64,000 nucleotides of DNA. It comes from Shinella zoogloeoides (GTDB lineage: Bacteria; Pseudomonadota; Alphaproteobacteria; Rhizobiales; Rhizobiaceae). Both the position numbers and the translations under genes were made by a program. Positions 42,062 to 53,198 of the stretch are shown one piece after another. Position 1 is the first letter of the stretch. Every line of letters begins with the position of its first letter. Location: assembly GCF_003574625.1 (NCBI RefSeq), contig NZ_QNUJ01000011.1, positions 144,008 to 208,007 of the forward strand, written 5' to 3'. The notes under the pieces were generated by a model. It made no database searches. It worked only from the letters and a program-made list of their open reading frames with translations, and was not told the DNA's origin.

Positions 42062-42162
42062 AGCACTTTCGCTTTTCTTCGAATCGCGAAAACGCTCTAT
42101 CCGTTTGTTTCTACGCAATTCCGGACGCAAAACCGCTGCGCACTTTTGCTGGATTGCTCTAA
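42061..42162. repeat. Rhizobial intergenic mosaic element (RIME-like)
   Basis: About 100 bp beginning AGAGCACTTTCGCTTTTCTT and ending TGCTGGATTGCTCTAA. It contains two facing imperfect palindromes (around TTTCGCTTTTC-TTCGAATCGCGAAAA and CGCAATTCCGGACGCAAAACC). The sequence matches my memory of a repeat common between rhizobial genes; a fragment of it occurs at 22838-22861 in the opposite orientation. Confidence 0.7.
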
Positions 42163-42220
42163 CCCTTCGCCCCCGCCGCAAAACACGCTATCCTGAGAAA
42201 CACGACCGAAGGAGACGACC

Positions 42221-42391
42221 ATGGCGACGGAAAAGGACAGCCCCAAGGCCTCGCTGAAAAAGGAACAGGCCCGCCAGAAGGAAAAGAGCCTCAAGGCCGA
42301 GCAGGACGACTATCTGGAAGAAGCGCTGGAGGAGACCTTTCCGGCCAGCGACCCGATCGCGCCCGGCGACGTCAGGGACCACGCGAAGTAA
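42221..42391 (+). CDS. Small charged protein, 56 aa
   Basis: An open frame MATEKDSPKASLKKEQARQK, rich in Lys and Glu, then a coiled-coil-like helix and a conserved-looking end EEALEETFPASDPIAPGDVR. GAAGGAGACG precedes the ATG. The PASDP motif is typical of short rhizobial/alphaproteobacterial hypothetical proteins. It ends 9 nt before the hydrolase gene, so they are probably cotranscribed. Function unknown. It is too short for routine length cut-offs and would be easy to miss. Confidence 0.75.
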   Translation: MATEKDSPKASLKKEQARQKEKSLKAEQDDYLEEALEETFPASDPIAPGDVRDHAK

Positions 42392-42400
42392 GATGGCCGC

Positions 42401-43036
42401 ATGAGCCTGCCCTTCCTCTTCACCGGCCCGCAGGATGCGCTCGCCACCCTGCTGCTTGCCCATGGCAGCGGCGCGCCGATGGATTCGCCGGCGATGAATG
42501 CTGCGGCGACGGCGCTGGCGGCCGAAGGCCTGCGCGTCGCCCGCTTCGAATTCTCCTACATGGTGGCGCGGCGCACGGAGGGCAGCCGCAGGCCGCCGCC
42601 GAAGGCCGAGACCCTGAACCCGGAATTTTGCGCCGCCGTCGCCGAGCTCGGCGCTACGGGCAAGCTCGTCATCGGCGGCAAGTCGATGGGCGGGCGCGTC
42701 GCCAGCATGGTGGCGGACGGGCTTTACGCCGAAGGGCGCATCGCCGGCCTCCTCTGCCTCGGCTATCCCTTCCACCCGCCGGAAAAGCCGACGCAGCTTC
42801 GCACCGCGCATCTGACGACGCTTCGCGTGCCGGCGCTGATCTGCCAGGGAACGCGCGATCCCTTCGGCACGAGCGAGGAGGTTCCGGCCTATGGCCTGCC
42901 GGAGCGCATCCGCTTCCTGTGGCTCGAGGACGGCGACCATGACCTCAAGCCCCGCAAGAGCATTTCCGGCTTCTCCGCCGCCGACCACCTTGCCACGATG
43001 GCGAAGACGGTGAAGGCCTGGACGGAAAGGCTCTGA
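42401..43036 (+). CDS. Alpha/beta hydrolase, KANL3/Tex30-like family
   Basis: A 211-residue protein of the alpha/beta-hydrolase fold. It starts MSLPFLFTGPQDALATLLLA and has the LAHGSGAPMDSPAMNAAATA oxyanion segment, the nucleophile elbow IGGKSMGGRVASM (Ser in G-x-S-x-G form), and C-terminal Asp (GTRDPFGTSEE) and His (EDGDHDLKPRKS) for a catalytic triad. This matches the small KANL3/Tex30-type hydrolases. Substrate unknown. It follows the 56-residue protein gene by 9 nt. Confidence 0.88.
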   Translation: MSLPFLFTGPQDALATLLLAHGSGAPMDSPAMNAAATALAAEGLRVARFEFSYMVARRTEGSRRPPPKAETLNPEFCAAVAELGATGKLVIGGKSMGGRVASMVADGLYAEGRIAGLLCLGYPFHPPEKPTQLRTAHLTTLRVPALICQGTRDPFGTSEEVPAYGLPERIRFLWLEDGDHDLKPRKSISGFSAADHLATMAKTVKAWTERL

Positions 43037-43500
43037 GCTGTTCCGCGGGAAACAGCGCGCCAATCCAGCCCATGCGACATTTCTCCTACCGGATGGCTCC
43101 TGCCCTCCGCGCAAAACGCGTCCGCGTCTGCCACCGAGCGAGCCGCCGATATGGGTCGATCGGCCGGGCCCCGCCGGCAGACGGCCTCACGGGCGCGGCG
43201 AAGCCCGGATGCACCTCTCCGCATCCGGGCTTCGCCCTTTGCGGAGATTTCGCCCGCCAATCTCTCCGGCCTCGGCCACCGCGGTAGAGTCGCTTTCGCA
43301 ATGACGGCTCTTTGACATCGGCATGCTCATCCAACGCGCCTGCGACTTTGAATCAAGTCGCTGCGGACTTGAATCCGCTTTCCAGGACAACCGTTTGAAT
43401 ATGCGTCACTATTGCCTAGGGAGCCGCATCGCCTGCGAGAAGGGAACGTTAACCGGCGCATGCCATCATATCAGCGCTATCCCAGATATCCGGGCGACCC
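43037..43500. other. 464-nt gap between hydrolase and DUF1883 genes
   Basis: It holds a possible hairpin after the hydrolase stop, a perfect 15-bp inverted repeat at 43198-43235, and AT-richer DNA from about 43360 that should contain the DUF1883 promoter. No RNA gene or credible coding frame is seen. Confidence 0.5.
43198..43235. repeat. Perfect 15-bp inverted repeat (hairpin)
   Basis: GCGAAGCCCGGATGC at 43198-43212 faces its complement at 43221-43235 across an 8-nt loop. No T-run follows on either strand, so it is more likely a REP-like palindrome than a terminator. Confidence 0.6.
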
Positions 43501-43815
43501 ATGGCGCACAGCTTTTCCTATACGCATTACGACCTCGACATGCAGCGCAGCGGCACGGTGATCGAGATCACGCTTTCGGCCGTCGCCAATGTGCGCCTGA
43601 TGAGCCATGCCAATTTCGATCTCTTCAGGAATGCCCGCCAGCACAAGTTCCTCGGCGGCGTTGCAAAGCAATCGCCGATCCGGCTGAAGATTCCGCAAAG
43701 CGGCCACTGGCATGTGGTGGTGGACATGGAGGGCCTTCCCGGCAAGGCGGAATCCTCGATCAAGCTGGTGCCGCAGGCGCCGCAGAAGCCGGCGCCCCGC
43801 TTCGGCGCCGCCTAG
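43501..43815 (+). CDS. DUF1883 domain-containing protein
   Basis: A 104-residue protein of the DUF1883 family: MAHSFSYTHYDLDMQRSGTV, then VANVRLMSHANFDLFRNARQ and SGHWHVVVDMEGLPGKAESS. It is beta-rich and without a signal peptide. In other bacteria DUF1883 can be fused to TIR domains, so a role in nucleotide signalling or defence has been suspected, but this is a stand-alone copy with no such neighbours. Its stop overlaps the stop of the convergent rarA gene by 4 nt (CTAG), so transcripts must overlap at their ends. Confidence 0.82.
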   Translation: MAHSFSYTHYDLDMQRSGTVIEITLSAVANVRLMSHANFDLFRNARQHKFLGGVAKQSPIRLKIPQSGHWHVVVDMEGLPGKAESSIKLVPQAPQKPAPRFGAA

Positions 43816-45124
43816 CCGTTCCCGGCCTTCTCCCGGCGCAGCTTCGCCCACCATTCCAGCCGCTTGCGCAGCTCCCGCTCGAAGCCGCGCTCCGGTGGAT
43901 CGTAGAAGGTGCGGCGGCCCATCTTCTCCGGGAAATAATCCTGGCCGGAAAAGGCCTCCGGCTCGTCATGATCGTAGCGGTAGCCCTCGCCATAGCCCTC
44001 GCCCTTCATCAGCTTGGTCGGGGCGTTGAGGATGTGCTTGGGCGGCAGCAGTGAACCGTTTTCCTTCGCCGCGCGCATGGCGGACTTGTAGGCGGTATAG
44101 ACGGCGTTGGATTTCGGGGCGGCGGCGAGATAGACGCAGGCCTGCGCCAGCGCCAGCTCACCTTCCGGCGAGCCGAGGAAATCGTAGGCGTCCTTCGCCG
44201 CATTGCAGACGACGAGCGCCTGCGGATCGGCAAGACCGATATCCTCCACCGCCATGCGCACCATGCGGCGGCAGAGGAACAGCGGGTCCTCGCCGGCATC
44301 CAGCATGCGGGTGAGATAGTAGAGCGCCGCATCGGGGTCCGAGCCGCGCACGGCCTTGTGCAGGGCGGAGATGAGATTGTAGTGGCCGTCCTGCGACTTG
44401 TCGTAGACCGGCGCGCGGCGCTGGACGATGCGGAAGAGATCGTCCTGGCCGAAGGTCTCGCCGGAGCGCGCCGCCCGCCACACTTCCTCCGCCAGCGTCA
44501 GCACCGCCCGCCCGTCGCCGTCCGCCATGCGCAGCAGCGAGGCGCGCGCCTCCTCGTCGAGCGGCAGCGGCTTTTCCTCGATGACCTCGGCGCGCTTCAG
44601 CAGCTCCTCAAGGCTTTGCTCGTCATGCGGCTTGAAGGTCAGAACGCGGGCGCGCGAGAGAAGAGCGGCGTTGAGCTCGAAGGACGGGTTTTCCGTCGTC
44701 GCGCCGACGAGCACGATGGTGCCGTCCTCCATGACCGGCAGGAAGCTGTCCTGCTGGGCGCGGTTGAAGCGATGGATCTCGTCGACGAAAAGCAGGGTCT
44801 GGCGGCCGCCCATGCGGCGCAGGCGCGCGGCCTCGAAGACCTTCTTGAGATCGGCGACGCCGGAGAAGATCGCCGAGATCTGCTCGAAGGCAAGGCCCGT
44901 CTCGCCGGAGAGCAGCCGCGCCACCGTGGTCTTGCCGGTGCCCGGCGGGCCCCAGAAGATCATCGAGCCGAGCGAACCCGCCTCGATCATGCGCGAGAGG
45001 ACGCCGTCCGGACCGGTCAGGTGCTCCTGACCGGAGACCTCGCCCAGCGTGCGGGGGCGCAGGCGATCGGCCAGAGGCCGTTTTGCCGCCATTTCCTCCG
45101 GTTCACGCGGGGCGAAGAGGTCGC

Positions 45125-45128
<4 letters not shown>
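43812..45128 (-). CDS. rarA: Replication-associated recombination protein A (MgsA/RarA ATPase)
   Basis: A 438-residue AAA+ ATPase of the clamp-loader family, acting at stalled replication forks. Walker A is GPPGTGKT at residues 60-67, Walker B is TLLFVDEIHRFN (113-118), and sensor 1 is IVLVGATTENPSFELNAALL. The C-terminal tetramerisation region ends FERELRKRLEWWAKLRREKA. The start overlaps the stop of the Do-type protease by 4 nt (ATGA), so the two genes are one operon. Full length, no missing motif. Confidence 0.96.
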
Positions 45129-46528
<1,400 letters not shown>

Positions 46529-46727
46529 GGACGAGTCTCCTTCGTTTCCACGTCACGATCAGATAGGATTTCGCAGGAAAAAAGGCAAACCGCGCAGGTC
46601 TTTTCATGCGCCGGCGCTCACGCGGCGTGCACGAAAAAGTGGTTGCCGCAAATCTTCCCCGCCGTTGAAACAACATGGGAGTTCTTTACGTAGGTATCAG
46701 GCAAGCAACCGAATGGATCGAGCCGCC

Positions 46728-47669
46728 ATGACCCTCTATCGCCCGCCCCGCATCAATGCCTCCGAGATCACGCCGGAAAGCTGTTTCTTCAACCGGCGCT
46801 CTTTTCTCGCCGCTGCCGCCGGCGGCATGCTGGCAGCCGCCGGAACGCCCGCCTTCGCCGAAGCGCTGAAGGCGTCGAAGAGCGCCTATACCGTCGATGA
46901 GAAGCTGACGCCGGAAAAGGACGTGACCAGCTACAACAATTTCTATGAATTCGGCATGGGCAAGGGCGACCCGCAGGCGAATTCGGAGAAATTCAAGCCG
47001 ACGCCCTGGACCATCAAGGTCGGTGGCCTCGTCGGCAAGCCGAAGGAATTCGGGCTGGAGGAGCTGCTGGCCATGCCGCTCGAGGACCGGGTCTATCGCA
47101 TGCGCTGCGTGGAAGCCTGGTCGATGGTGATCCCCTGGGTCGGTTTTCCGCTCGCAGCACTCCTCGACAAGGTCGAGCCGCTCGGCGATGCGAAATACGT
47201 CGCCTTCGAAACGGTCGTCCGGCCGAAGGAGATGCCCGGTCAGTCCGGTTTCTTCCAGTCCCTGCCCTGGCCCTATGTCGAGGGCCTGAGGCTCGACGAG
47301 GCGCGCCATCCGCTGGCGATCCTCTCCGTCGGTGTCTACGGCAAGACGCTGCCGAACCAGAACGGCGCGCCGGTCCGCCTCGTCGTGCCGTGGAAATACG
47401 GCTTCAAGGGCATCAAGTCGATCGTGAAGATCACCCTCACCGACAAGCAGCCGCCCTCGACCTGGAATATTTCCGCACCCGAGGAATACGGCTTCTACGC
47501 CAACGTCAATCCGGAGGTCGATCACCCGCGCTGGAGCCAGGCGAGCGAGAACCGCATCGGCGAAGGCGGCTTCTTCGGCGCCAACAGGCGCCCGACCCTG
47601 CCCTTCAACGGCTATGCGGACGAGGTGGCGAGCCTCTATGCCGGCATGGACCTCAGGGCCAATTACTGA
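46728..47669 (+). CDS. msrP: Protein-methionine-sulfoxide reductase, catalytic subunit
   Basis: A 313-residue periplasmic molybdopterin enzyme of the YedY family that repairs oxidised methionine in envelope proteins. The Tat signal is [19 protein letters not shown] (Arg pair at residues 23-24; cleavage near AFA). The Mo-binding cysteine is Cys127 in [14 protein letters not shown]. The fold continues with [20 protein letters not shown] and ends [16 protein letters not shown] 46728 is preferred over an ATG five codons upstream. Its stop overlaps the msrQ start (TGATG). Confidence 0.96.
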   Translation: MTLYRPPRINASEITPESCFFNRRSFLAAAAGGMLAAAGTPAFAEALKASKSAYTVDEKLTPEKDVTSYNNFYEFGMGKGDPQANSEKFKPTPWTIKVGGLVGKPKEFGLEELLAMPLEDRVYRMRCVEAWSMVIPWVGFPLAALLDKVEPLGDAKYVAFETVVRPKEMPGQSGFFQSLPWPYVEGLRLDEARHPLAILSVGVYGKTLPNQNGAPVRLVVPWKYGFKGIKSIVKITLTDKQPPSTWNISAPEEYGFYANVNPEVDHPRWSQASENRIGEGGFFGANRRPTLPFNGYADEVASLYAGMDLRANY

Positions 47670-48313
47670 TGGCTCTGCTGCCCGCCCTGCCCCGCAAGTA
47701 CCATGCCGCATCGATCTGGCTGCTCTATGCCGCCGGGCTTGCGCCTGCGGCCTACGGCTTCTGGCTCGGCGCGACGGGCGGGCTTCCGGGCAATCCGGTG
47801 AAGGAATTCGAACACCTGCTGGGGCTCTGGGCGCTGCGCTTCCTCGTCGCCACGCTCGCGATCACGCCGCTGCGCGACCTTGCCGGCATCAACTGGATCC
47901 GCTATCGGCGCGCCCTCGGGCTGCTCGCCTTCTGGTATGTGCTGATGCACTTCCTGACCTATATGGTGCTCGACCAGTACCTGAATTTCCAGGCGATCCT
48001 GATCGATATCGCCAAGCGGCCCTTCATCACCATCGGCATGGCGGCCTTCGTGTTCCTGATCCCGCTGGCGCTGACCTCCAACAACTGGTCGATCCGCCGG
48101 CTGGGTCCGCGCTGGGTGAAGCTGCACCGGCTCGTCTATGTCATCGCCGCCGCAGGCGCGCTGCACTTCGCCATGTCCGTCAAGGTCGTGGGTCTGGAGC
48201 CGTGGACCTATATCGGCCTCGTCGCGCTGCTGCTTGCCTGGCGCCTCGTGCGAACGCCCTTCAATCGCTGGAAGCGCGGGACGGGCGGACGGCCGCAATT
48301 CAACAGGGCATAA
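47669..48313 (+). CDS. msrQ: Protein-methionine-sulfoxide reductase, haem-binding membrane subunit
   Basis: A 214-residue inner-membrane cytochrome b of the ferric-reductase-like family with six helices. It passes electrons from the quinone pool to MsrP. Haem-ligand histidines lie in the helices with LLAFWYVLMHFLTYMVLDQY and LHRLVYVIAAAGALHFAMSV, and the loop LTSNNWSIRRLGPRWVKLHR is family-typical. It overlaps msrP by one base, indicating coupled translation. A strong bidirectional terminator lies 5 nt after the stop, shared with rplQ. Confidence 0.95.
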   Translation: MALLPALPRKYHAASIWLLYAAGLAPAAYGFWLGATGGLPGNPVKEFEHLLGLWALRFLVATLAITPLRDLAGINWIRYRRALGLLAFWYVLMHFLTYMVLDQYLNFQAILIDIAKRPFITIGMAAFVFLIPLALTSNNWSIRRLGPRWVKLHRLVYVIAAAGALHFAMSVKVVGLEPWTYIGLVALLLAWRLVRTPFNRWKRGTGGRPQFNRA

Positions 48314-48318
48314 CAGCA

Positions 48319-48348
48319 AAAGGCCGGAAGATCGCTCTTCCGGCCTTT
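48319..48348. terminator. Bidirectional terminator between msrQ and rplQ
   Basis: Perfect 13-bp stem, AAAGGCCGGAAGA at 48319-48331 and its complement at 48336-48348, with flanking A/T runs. It ends msrPQ rightward and the alpha operon leftward. Confidence 0.93.
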
Positions 48349-48371
48349 CCTGTTTTCGTATCCCGAAGGGA

Positions 48372-48797
48372 TCAGGCAGCTTCGGCAGCAGCTTCTTCAG
48401 CGGCTACGCGGGCCTTGTCGGCAGCGCCCTTGGCATCGACGTCGCGGTCGACGAACTCGATGACGGCGAGCGGGGCGTTGTCGCCGTGGCGGAAGCCGGC
48501 CTTCATGATGCGCAGGTAGCCACCGTTACGGTTGGCATAGCGGCTTGCGATCGCGTCGAAGAGCTTCGAAACGACGGCAACGTCGCGGATCTGCGAGATC
48601 GCCTGACGGCGAGCGTGCAGGTCGCCGCGCTTGCCGAGGGTGACGAGCTTCTCGACGATCGGGCGGATTTCCTTCGCCTTCGGCAGCGTCGTTACGATCT
48701 GCTCATGCTGGATGAGCGAGGCAGCCATGTTGGCGAACATCGCCTTGCGGTGGCTTGCGGTACGGTTGAGTTTGCGACCCGAATTCTGGTGGCGCAT
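48372..48797 (-). CDS. rplQ: 50S ribosomal protein L17
   Basis: A 141-residue protein starting [20 protein letters not shown]. The core (to about residue 118) matches bacterial L17, which lies near the exit tunnel; an Ala/Glu-rich tail ([17 protein letters not shown]) is an alphaproteobacterial extension. Last gene of the alpha operon, 139 nt after rpoA, with hairpins in that gap. Confidence 0.98.
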   Translation of the reverse strand: MRHQNSGRKLNRTASHRKAMFANMAASLIQHEQIVTTLPKAKEIRPIVEKLVTLGKRGDLHARRQAISQIRDVAVVSKLFDAIASRYANRNGGYLRIMKAGFRHGDNAPLAVIEFVDRDVDAKGAADKARVAAEEAAAEAA

Positions 48798-48843
48798 CTC
48801 GATTCTCCTTCACATGCAGGCAGTCGCCTGCCGTTTGATGGTG

Positions 48844-48940
48844 GCGCATGTCCGTCCCGCCTTGCGGGACAAAGGGACATGCGCAGTTCATAGATGCTAA
48901 GGCCAGCTTTGCGCGCCCCGAGGGGCGCGTGCGGCCTTAG
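48844..48940 (-). promoter_or_regulatory. Two stable hairpins in the rpoA-rplQ gap
   Basis: One hairpin at 48844-48884 nests GCGCATGTCC over GTCCCGC arms. A second at 48897-48940 pairs CTAAGGCC with GGCCTTAG around CGCGCCCC-GA-GGGGCGCG and includes the rpoA stop codon. Neither has a T-run, so processing or mRNA stability is more likely than termination. Confidence 0.55.
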
Positions 48941-49947
48941 TACTGGTCTTCGTAGCGCTTGGCGAGATCTTCGATGTTTTCCGGCGGCCATGCGGGCACT
49001 TCCATGCCGAGGTGCAGGCCCATGGAAGCGAGAACTTCCTTGATCTCGTTGAGCGACTTGCGACCAAAATTCGGAGTGCGAAGCATTTCGGCTTCGGTCT
49101 TCTGAATGAGATCGCCGATATAGACGATGTTGTCGTTCTTCAGGCAGTTCGCCGAACGGACGGAAAGTTCCAGTTCGTCGACCTTCTTGAGGAGCGCCGG
49201 GTTGAACGCCAGTTCCGTGACCGATTCTTCCTCGGCTTCCTTCTGCGGTTCGTCGAAGTTGACGAAGACCGAGAGCTGGTCCTGAAGAATGCGGGCCGCG
49301 AACGCGATCGCATCTTCGCCCGTGACGGAACCGTCGGTCTCGATGGTCATCGTCAGCTTGTCGTAGTCGAGAACCTGGCCTTCACGGGTGTTTTCCACCT
49401 TGTAGGACACTTTCTTGACCGGCGAGTAGAGGCTGTCGACCGGGATGAGGCCGATCGGTGCGTCTTCGGAGCGGTTGCGGTCGGCCGGGACGTAGCCCTT
49501 GCCGTTGTTGACCGTGAACTCCATGCGGATTTCCGCGCCCTCGTCGAGGGTGCAGATGACGTGGTCGGGGTTCAGGATCTCGATGTCGCCGACCGTCTGG
49601 ATGTCACCAGCCGTTACGACGCCCGGGCCCTGCTTGCGCACGACCATGCGCTTGGAATCGTCGCCATCCATCTTGATGGCGATTTCCTTGATGTTGAGCA
49701 CGATGTCCGTCACATCTTCCCGAACGCCCGGGATGGAGGAGAACTCGTGCAGGACGCCGTCGATCTGCACGGCGGTAACAGCCGCACCGCGCAGCGACGA
49801 CAGGAGCACGCGACGCAGCGCGTTGCCGAGCGTCAGGCCGAAGCCACGCTCCAGCGGCTCGGCAACAAGGCTTGCCTTGGTGCGGCCGGAGGAGGTGAAT
49901 TCCACCTTGTTCGGCTTGATCAGTTCCTGCCAGTTTTTCTGGATCAT
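48937..49947 (-). CDS. rpoA: RNA polymerase alpha subunit
   Basis: A 336-residue subunit. Start ATG 49947 ([17 protein letters not shown]) is preferred over an in-frame codon 33 nt upstream. The N-terminal domain that forms the alpha dimer contains [20 protein letters not shown]; the C-terminal DNA-binding domain has [20 protein letters not shown] and [20 protein letters not shown]. It is joined to rpsK (100 nt) in the alpha operon. Confidence 0.99.
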   Translation of the reverse strand: MIQKNWQELIKPNKVEFTSSGRTKASLVAEPLERGFGLTLGNALRRVLLSSLRGAAVTAVQIDGVLHEFSSIPGVREDVTDIVLNIKEIAIKMDGDDSKRMVVRKQGPGVVTAGDIQTVGDIEILNPDHVICTLDEGAEIRMEFTVNNGKGYVPADRNRSEDAPIGLIPVDSLYSPVKKVSYKVENTREGQVLDYDKLTMTIETDGSVTGEDAIAFAARILQDQLSVFVNFDEPQKEAEEESVTELAFNPALLKKVDELELSVRSANCLKNDNIVYIGDLIQKTEAEMLRTPNFGRKSLNEIKEVLASMGLHLGMEVPAWPPENIEDLAKRYEDQY

Positions 49948-50047
49948 GTGTTTTGCCTTCCGTTCGCCGCCACCATCCAATCGTGACGGCCGAGCCCTGA
50001 AGTACCGCGGAAGCCGGATGGCCTCCGCGGTTGTTTGAAGTCGATGA

Positions 50048-50437
50048 TCAGACGCGGCGCTTCTTGCGCGGACGGCAACCGTTGTGCGGGATCGGGGTCA
50101 CGTCGCGGATGGACGTGATCATGAAGCCGGCAGCCTGGAGGGCGCGCAGAGCCGATTCACGGCCGGAACCCGGACCGCAGACTTCGACTTCCAGCGACTT
50201 CATGCCGTGTTCCTGGGCCTTCTTGGCGCAGTCTTCGGCAGCGATCTGGGCTGCGAACGGGGTCGACTTGCGCGAACCCTTGAAGCCCTTTGCACCGGCG
50301 GACGACCAGGCAATCGCGTTGCCCTGTGCGTCGGTGATGGTGATCATCGTGTTGTTGAACGAAGAATTGACGTGAGCAACACCCGAGGTGATGTTCTTGC
50401 GTTCGCGACGGCGGACGCGTGCGGCTTCCTTGGCCAT
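50048..50437 (-). CDS. rpsK: 30S ribosomal protein S11
   Basis: A 129-residue S11 with start [20 protein letters not shown] at 50437, after an AAAGGAC site. It contains [20 protein letters not shown] and ends [12 protein letters not shown], the universal C-terminus. Cytoplasmic platform protein of the small subunit. The gap to rpsM upstream (242 nt) is unusually long and contains a terminator-like hairpin and an imperfect 33-bp direct repeat. Confidence 0.98.
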   Translation of the reverse strand: MAKEAARVRRRERKNITSGVAHVNSSFNNTMITITDAQGNAIAWSSAGAKGFKGSRKSTPFAAQIAAEDCAKKAQEHGMKSLEVEVCGPGSGRESALRALQAAGFMITSIRDVTPIPHNGCRPRKKRRV

Positions 50438-50465
50438 GGATAGTCCTTTCGTTGATCTCGACACC

Positions 50466-50598
50466 GCCGTAATTCCAGCGGCTCCACCGGACGGGGTCGA
50501 AACCCTGCCCTGAACAGTATTTGCAGACATGCCCGAAGGCTCAGGTCTGCGGCGATATCGTCACTGCCGTAGCACCAGCAGCTCCACCGACCGGGATC
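50466..50598. repeat. Imperfect 33-bp direct repeat in the rpsM-rpsK gap
   Basis: Copies at 50466-50498 and 50566-50598 (GCCGTAnnnCCAGCnGCTCC, CACCGnnCGGGnTC) are 26 of 33 identical and exactly 100 bp apart. They lie in the untranslated region before rpsK. It may be a duplicated leader segment. Confidence 0.6.
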
Positions 50599-50626
50599 CT
50601 CACAAAGGACAAGACCCCGCTCGAAA

Positions 50627-50658
50627 CTCAAAAGAGGCCGGCGCGAAGCGCCAGCCTC
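50627..50658 (-). terminator. Intrinsic terminator or attenuator after rpsM
   Basis: GAGGCTGGCGC pairs with GCGCCGGCCTC (one mismatch, 3-nt loop) on the minus strand, then CTTTTGAG. It lies 22 nt after the rpsM stop. Because rpsK follows, partial read-through is expected. Confidence 0.65.
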
Positions 50659-50679
50659 CCGTTCCCCGTTTCCGGGAAA

Positions 50680-51048
50680 TTACTTCTTCTTGCCTGCGAT
50701 GGCCTTGGCCGGACCCTTGCGGGTACGGGCGTTGGTGTGCGTGCGCTGGCCGCGAACCGGGAGGCTACGACGGTGACGCAGGCCACGGTAGCAACCGAGG
50801 TCCATGAGACGCTTGATGTTCATCGAGGTTTCGCGACGCAGGTCGCCTTCGACCTGGTAGTCGCGGTCGATGGCTTCACGGATCTGCAGGATTTCTGCGT
50901 CCGTGAGCTGATGCACGCGACGATCAGCCGGGATGCCGACCTTCTCGATGATTTCCTGTGCAAACTTCGGGCCGATCCCGTGAATGTAACGGAGCGCGAT
51001 TACGACGCGCTTCGCGGTCGGGATGTTGACGCCAGCGATACGTGCCAC
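50680..51048 (-). CDS. rpsM: 30S ribosomal protein S13
   Basis: A 122-residue S13 beginning [20 protein letters not shown] and carrying [20 protein letters not shown] near the C-terminus, which contacts tRNA. First gene of the alpha operon here, with a promoter about 170 nt upstream (51220-51248). Confidence 0.98.
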   Translation of the reverse strand: MARIAGVNIPTAKRVVIALRYIHGIGPKFAQEIIEKVGIPADRRVHQLTDAEILQIREAIDRDYQVEGDLRRETSMNIKRLMDLGCYRGLRHRRSLPVRGQRTHTNARTRKGPAKAIAGKKK

Positions 51049-51219
51049 GCCTGTTCTCCTTGCTTCCAGTTGCCATCCGGCAAGTGGTCTTCTTCATTCG
51101 ATACGGCCACGAAAGCCGCTGCTCAATCTGATGTTCGGGACATGTCGAAAACGACCGTACCCGGACTTCGTTCTTCGAAATCCGCGCCGATCGCAATGGT
51201 ATGTCGCGAGTTGGCGCTG

Positions 51220-51248
51220 TCTTAAGGGGAATCGGCCGAAAAAGTCAA
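51220..51248 (-). promoter_or_regulatory. Promoter of the rpsM (alpha) operon
   Basis: On the minus strand TTGACT (51248-51243), a 17-bp spacer and TTAAGA (51225-51220) form a good sigma-70 promoter in the adk-rpsM gap. Transcription would start near 51212, leaving a leader of about 160 nt. Confidence 0.65.
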
Positions 51249-51276
51249 CTCCCCGGCCGTCCTTTTTAACCTGATA

Positions 51277-51861
51277 TCAGGCGTTCTCGAGGATTCCCGC
51301 GATCTGCGCGGTCACCTTGTCGACATCGGCCATGCCGTCGACCGTCTGAAGCTTGCCCGTCGAAGCATAGTAGTTCGACAGCGGCGCGGTCTTCTCACGG
51401 TATTCCGTGAGGCGACGCTTGAAGGCTTCCGGATTGTCGTCGGAGCGAACCGTGCCGCCGGCGGCAATGGTTTCGGCTACGCGATTCTCCATGCGCTTGA
51501 CCAGCGCATCCTCGTCCACCTTCAGCTCGATGACCGCGTCGAGCGCGATGCCCTTGCCGGCGAGGATCCCGTCGAGGGCTTCCGCCTGGGGAACCGTGCG
51601 CGGGTAACCGTCGAGGATGAAGCCCTTGGCACAGTCCGGCGAATCGATGCGGTCGGAAACGATCTCGTTGACGATCGCGTCGGAGACGAGCTGGCCGGCA
51701 TCCATGACGGCCTTGGCACGCTTGCCGACATCCGTTCCGGCGGCGACGGCCGCGCGCAGCATGTCACCCGTGGAAAGCTGCGGAATGCCGTGCCTTTCCG
51801 TCAGGAGCTTGGCTTGAGTCCCCTTGCCAGCGCCGGGCGGTCCCAGAAAAATCAGTCTCAT
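51277..51861 (-). CDS. adk: Adenylate kinase
   Basis: A 194-residue nucleotide kinase (AMP + ATP to 2 ADP). The P-loop [10 protein letters not shown] is at residues 7-16; the AMP site contains [20 protein letters not shown] and [18 protein letters not shown]. The LID is the short form without the four zinc cysteines. Its start overlaps the secY stop by 4 nt (ATGA), so secY-adk is one translational unit, a common order in these bacteria. Confidence 0.98.
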   Translation of the reverse strand: MRLIFLGPPGAGKGTQAKLLTERHGIPQLSTGDMLRAAVAAGTDVGKRAKAVMDAGQLVSDAIVNEIVSDRIDSPDCAKGFILDGYPRTVPQAEALDGILAGKGIALDAVIELKVDEDALVKRMENRVAETIAAGGTVRSDDNPEAFKRRLTEYREKTAPLSNYYASTGKLQTVDGMADVDKVTAQIAGILENA

Positions 51862-53198
51862 CGTCCCCTCTTTCCTCCACGCAGCTTCGACTTCTTGATC
51901 AGCCCCTCATACTGCTGGGCGATCAGGTGGCCCTGTATCTGTGCTACAGTATCCAGGGTCACGCTGACAACAATCAAAAGCGACGTACCACCAAGGTAGA
52001 ATGGCACCCCGGTCTGCGCGATCAGGATTTCGGGAAGGATACAGACGAACATCAGGTAAATGGCGCCGACGACCGTGATGCGGGTCAGCACGTAGTCGAT
52101 ATATTCGGCGGTGCGCTCGCCCGGACGGATGCCCGGAATGAAGCCGCCGTGCTTCTTCAGATTGTCGGCCGTGTCCTTCGGATTGAAGACGATGGCCGTG
52201 TAGAAGAAGGCGAAGAAGGCGATCATGGCGGCGTAGAGCACCATGTAGAGCGGCTTGCCGTGGCCGAGCGAGGCGATGATCGTCGTCGCCCAGTTCGGCA
52301 TCGCAGCCGTATTCGAGAAGCCCGCGACCGTTGCCGGCAGCAGCAGCAGCGAGGAGGCGAAGATCGCCGGGATGACGCCCGAGGTGTTCAGCTTCAGCGG
52401 CAGGTGCGAGGTATCGCCCTGGAACATGCGGTTGCCGACCTGGCGCTTCGGATACTGGATCAGCAGGCGACGCTGGGCGCGCTCGACGAAGACGATGAGC
52501 GCGATGACGCAGACCGCCATGACGACGACCGCAAGCACGACGCCGATGGAAAGCTGGCCGGTACGGCCGAGTTCCAGCGTGTTGCCGAGGGCGCGCGGCA
52601 GGGCCGCCACGATGCCGGCGAAGATGATCAGCGAGATGCCGTTGCCGATGCCGCGCGAGGTGATCTGCTCACCGAGCCACATCAGGAACATGGTGCCGCC
52701 GAGCAGCGAGATGACGGTGGATATGCGGAAGAACCAGCCCGGATCGTTGACCAGCCCTGCCCCGCTCTCAAGGCCCACCGCGATGCCGTAGGCCTGCAGC
52801 GTGCCGAGCAGCACCGTGCCGTAGCGGGTGTACTGGTTGATGATTTTGCGGCCCTGCTCGCCTTCCTTCTTCAGCTGCTCCAGCGAGGGAACGACCGAAG
52901 TCATCAGCTGCACGATGATCGACGCGGAAATGTACGGCATGATGCCGAGCGCGAAGATCGCCATGCGCTCGACGGCGCCGCCGGAGAACATGTTGAAGAG
53001 GCCGAGAATGCCGCCCGACTGGCCGCGGAAGGCCTGTGCGAAGGCTTCGGCGTTGAGGCCCGGCAGGGGAATATGGGTGCCGAGCCGATAGACGATCAGC
53101 GCGCCCAGCGTGAACCAGAGGCGCTTCTTCAGGTCTTCCGCCTTGGCGAAAGTCGAGAAGTTGAGGTTAGAGGCAAGTTGTTCCGCTGCCGAAGCCAT
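51858..53198 (-). CDS. secY: Protein translocase subunit SecY
   Basis: A 446-residue membrane protein forming the central channel of the Sec translocon, with ten helices. Start [20 protein letters not shown] at 53198. Signatures are [15 protein letters not shown] near the N-terminus, [20 protein letters not shown], and the cytoplasmic loop [20 protein letters not shown]. It overlaps adk. It is separated from rplO by a terminator and its own promoter, so it heads a secY-adk unit. Confidence 0.98.
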   Translation of the reverse strand: MASAAEQLASNLNFSTFAKAEDLKKRLWFTLGALIVYRLGTHIPLPGLNAEAFAQAFRGQSGGILGLFNMFSGGAVERMAIFALGIMPYISASIIVQLMTSVVPSLEQLKKEGEQGRKIINQYTRYGTVLLGTLQAYGIAVGLESGAGLVNDPGWFFRISTVISLLGGTMFLMWLGEQITSRGIGNGISLIIFAGIVAALPRALGNTLELGRTGQLSIGVVLAVVVMAVCVIALIVFVERAQRRLLIQYPKRQVGNRMFQGDTSHLPLKLNTSGVIPAIFASSLLLLPATVAGFSNTAAMPNWATTIIASLGHGKPLYMVLYAAMIAFFAFFYTAIVFNPKDTADNLKKHGGFIPGIRPGERTAEYIDYVLTRITVVGAIYLMFVCILPEILIAQTGVPFYLGGTSLLIVVSVTLDTVAQIQGHLIAQQYEGLIKKSKLRGGKRGR

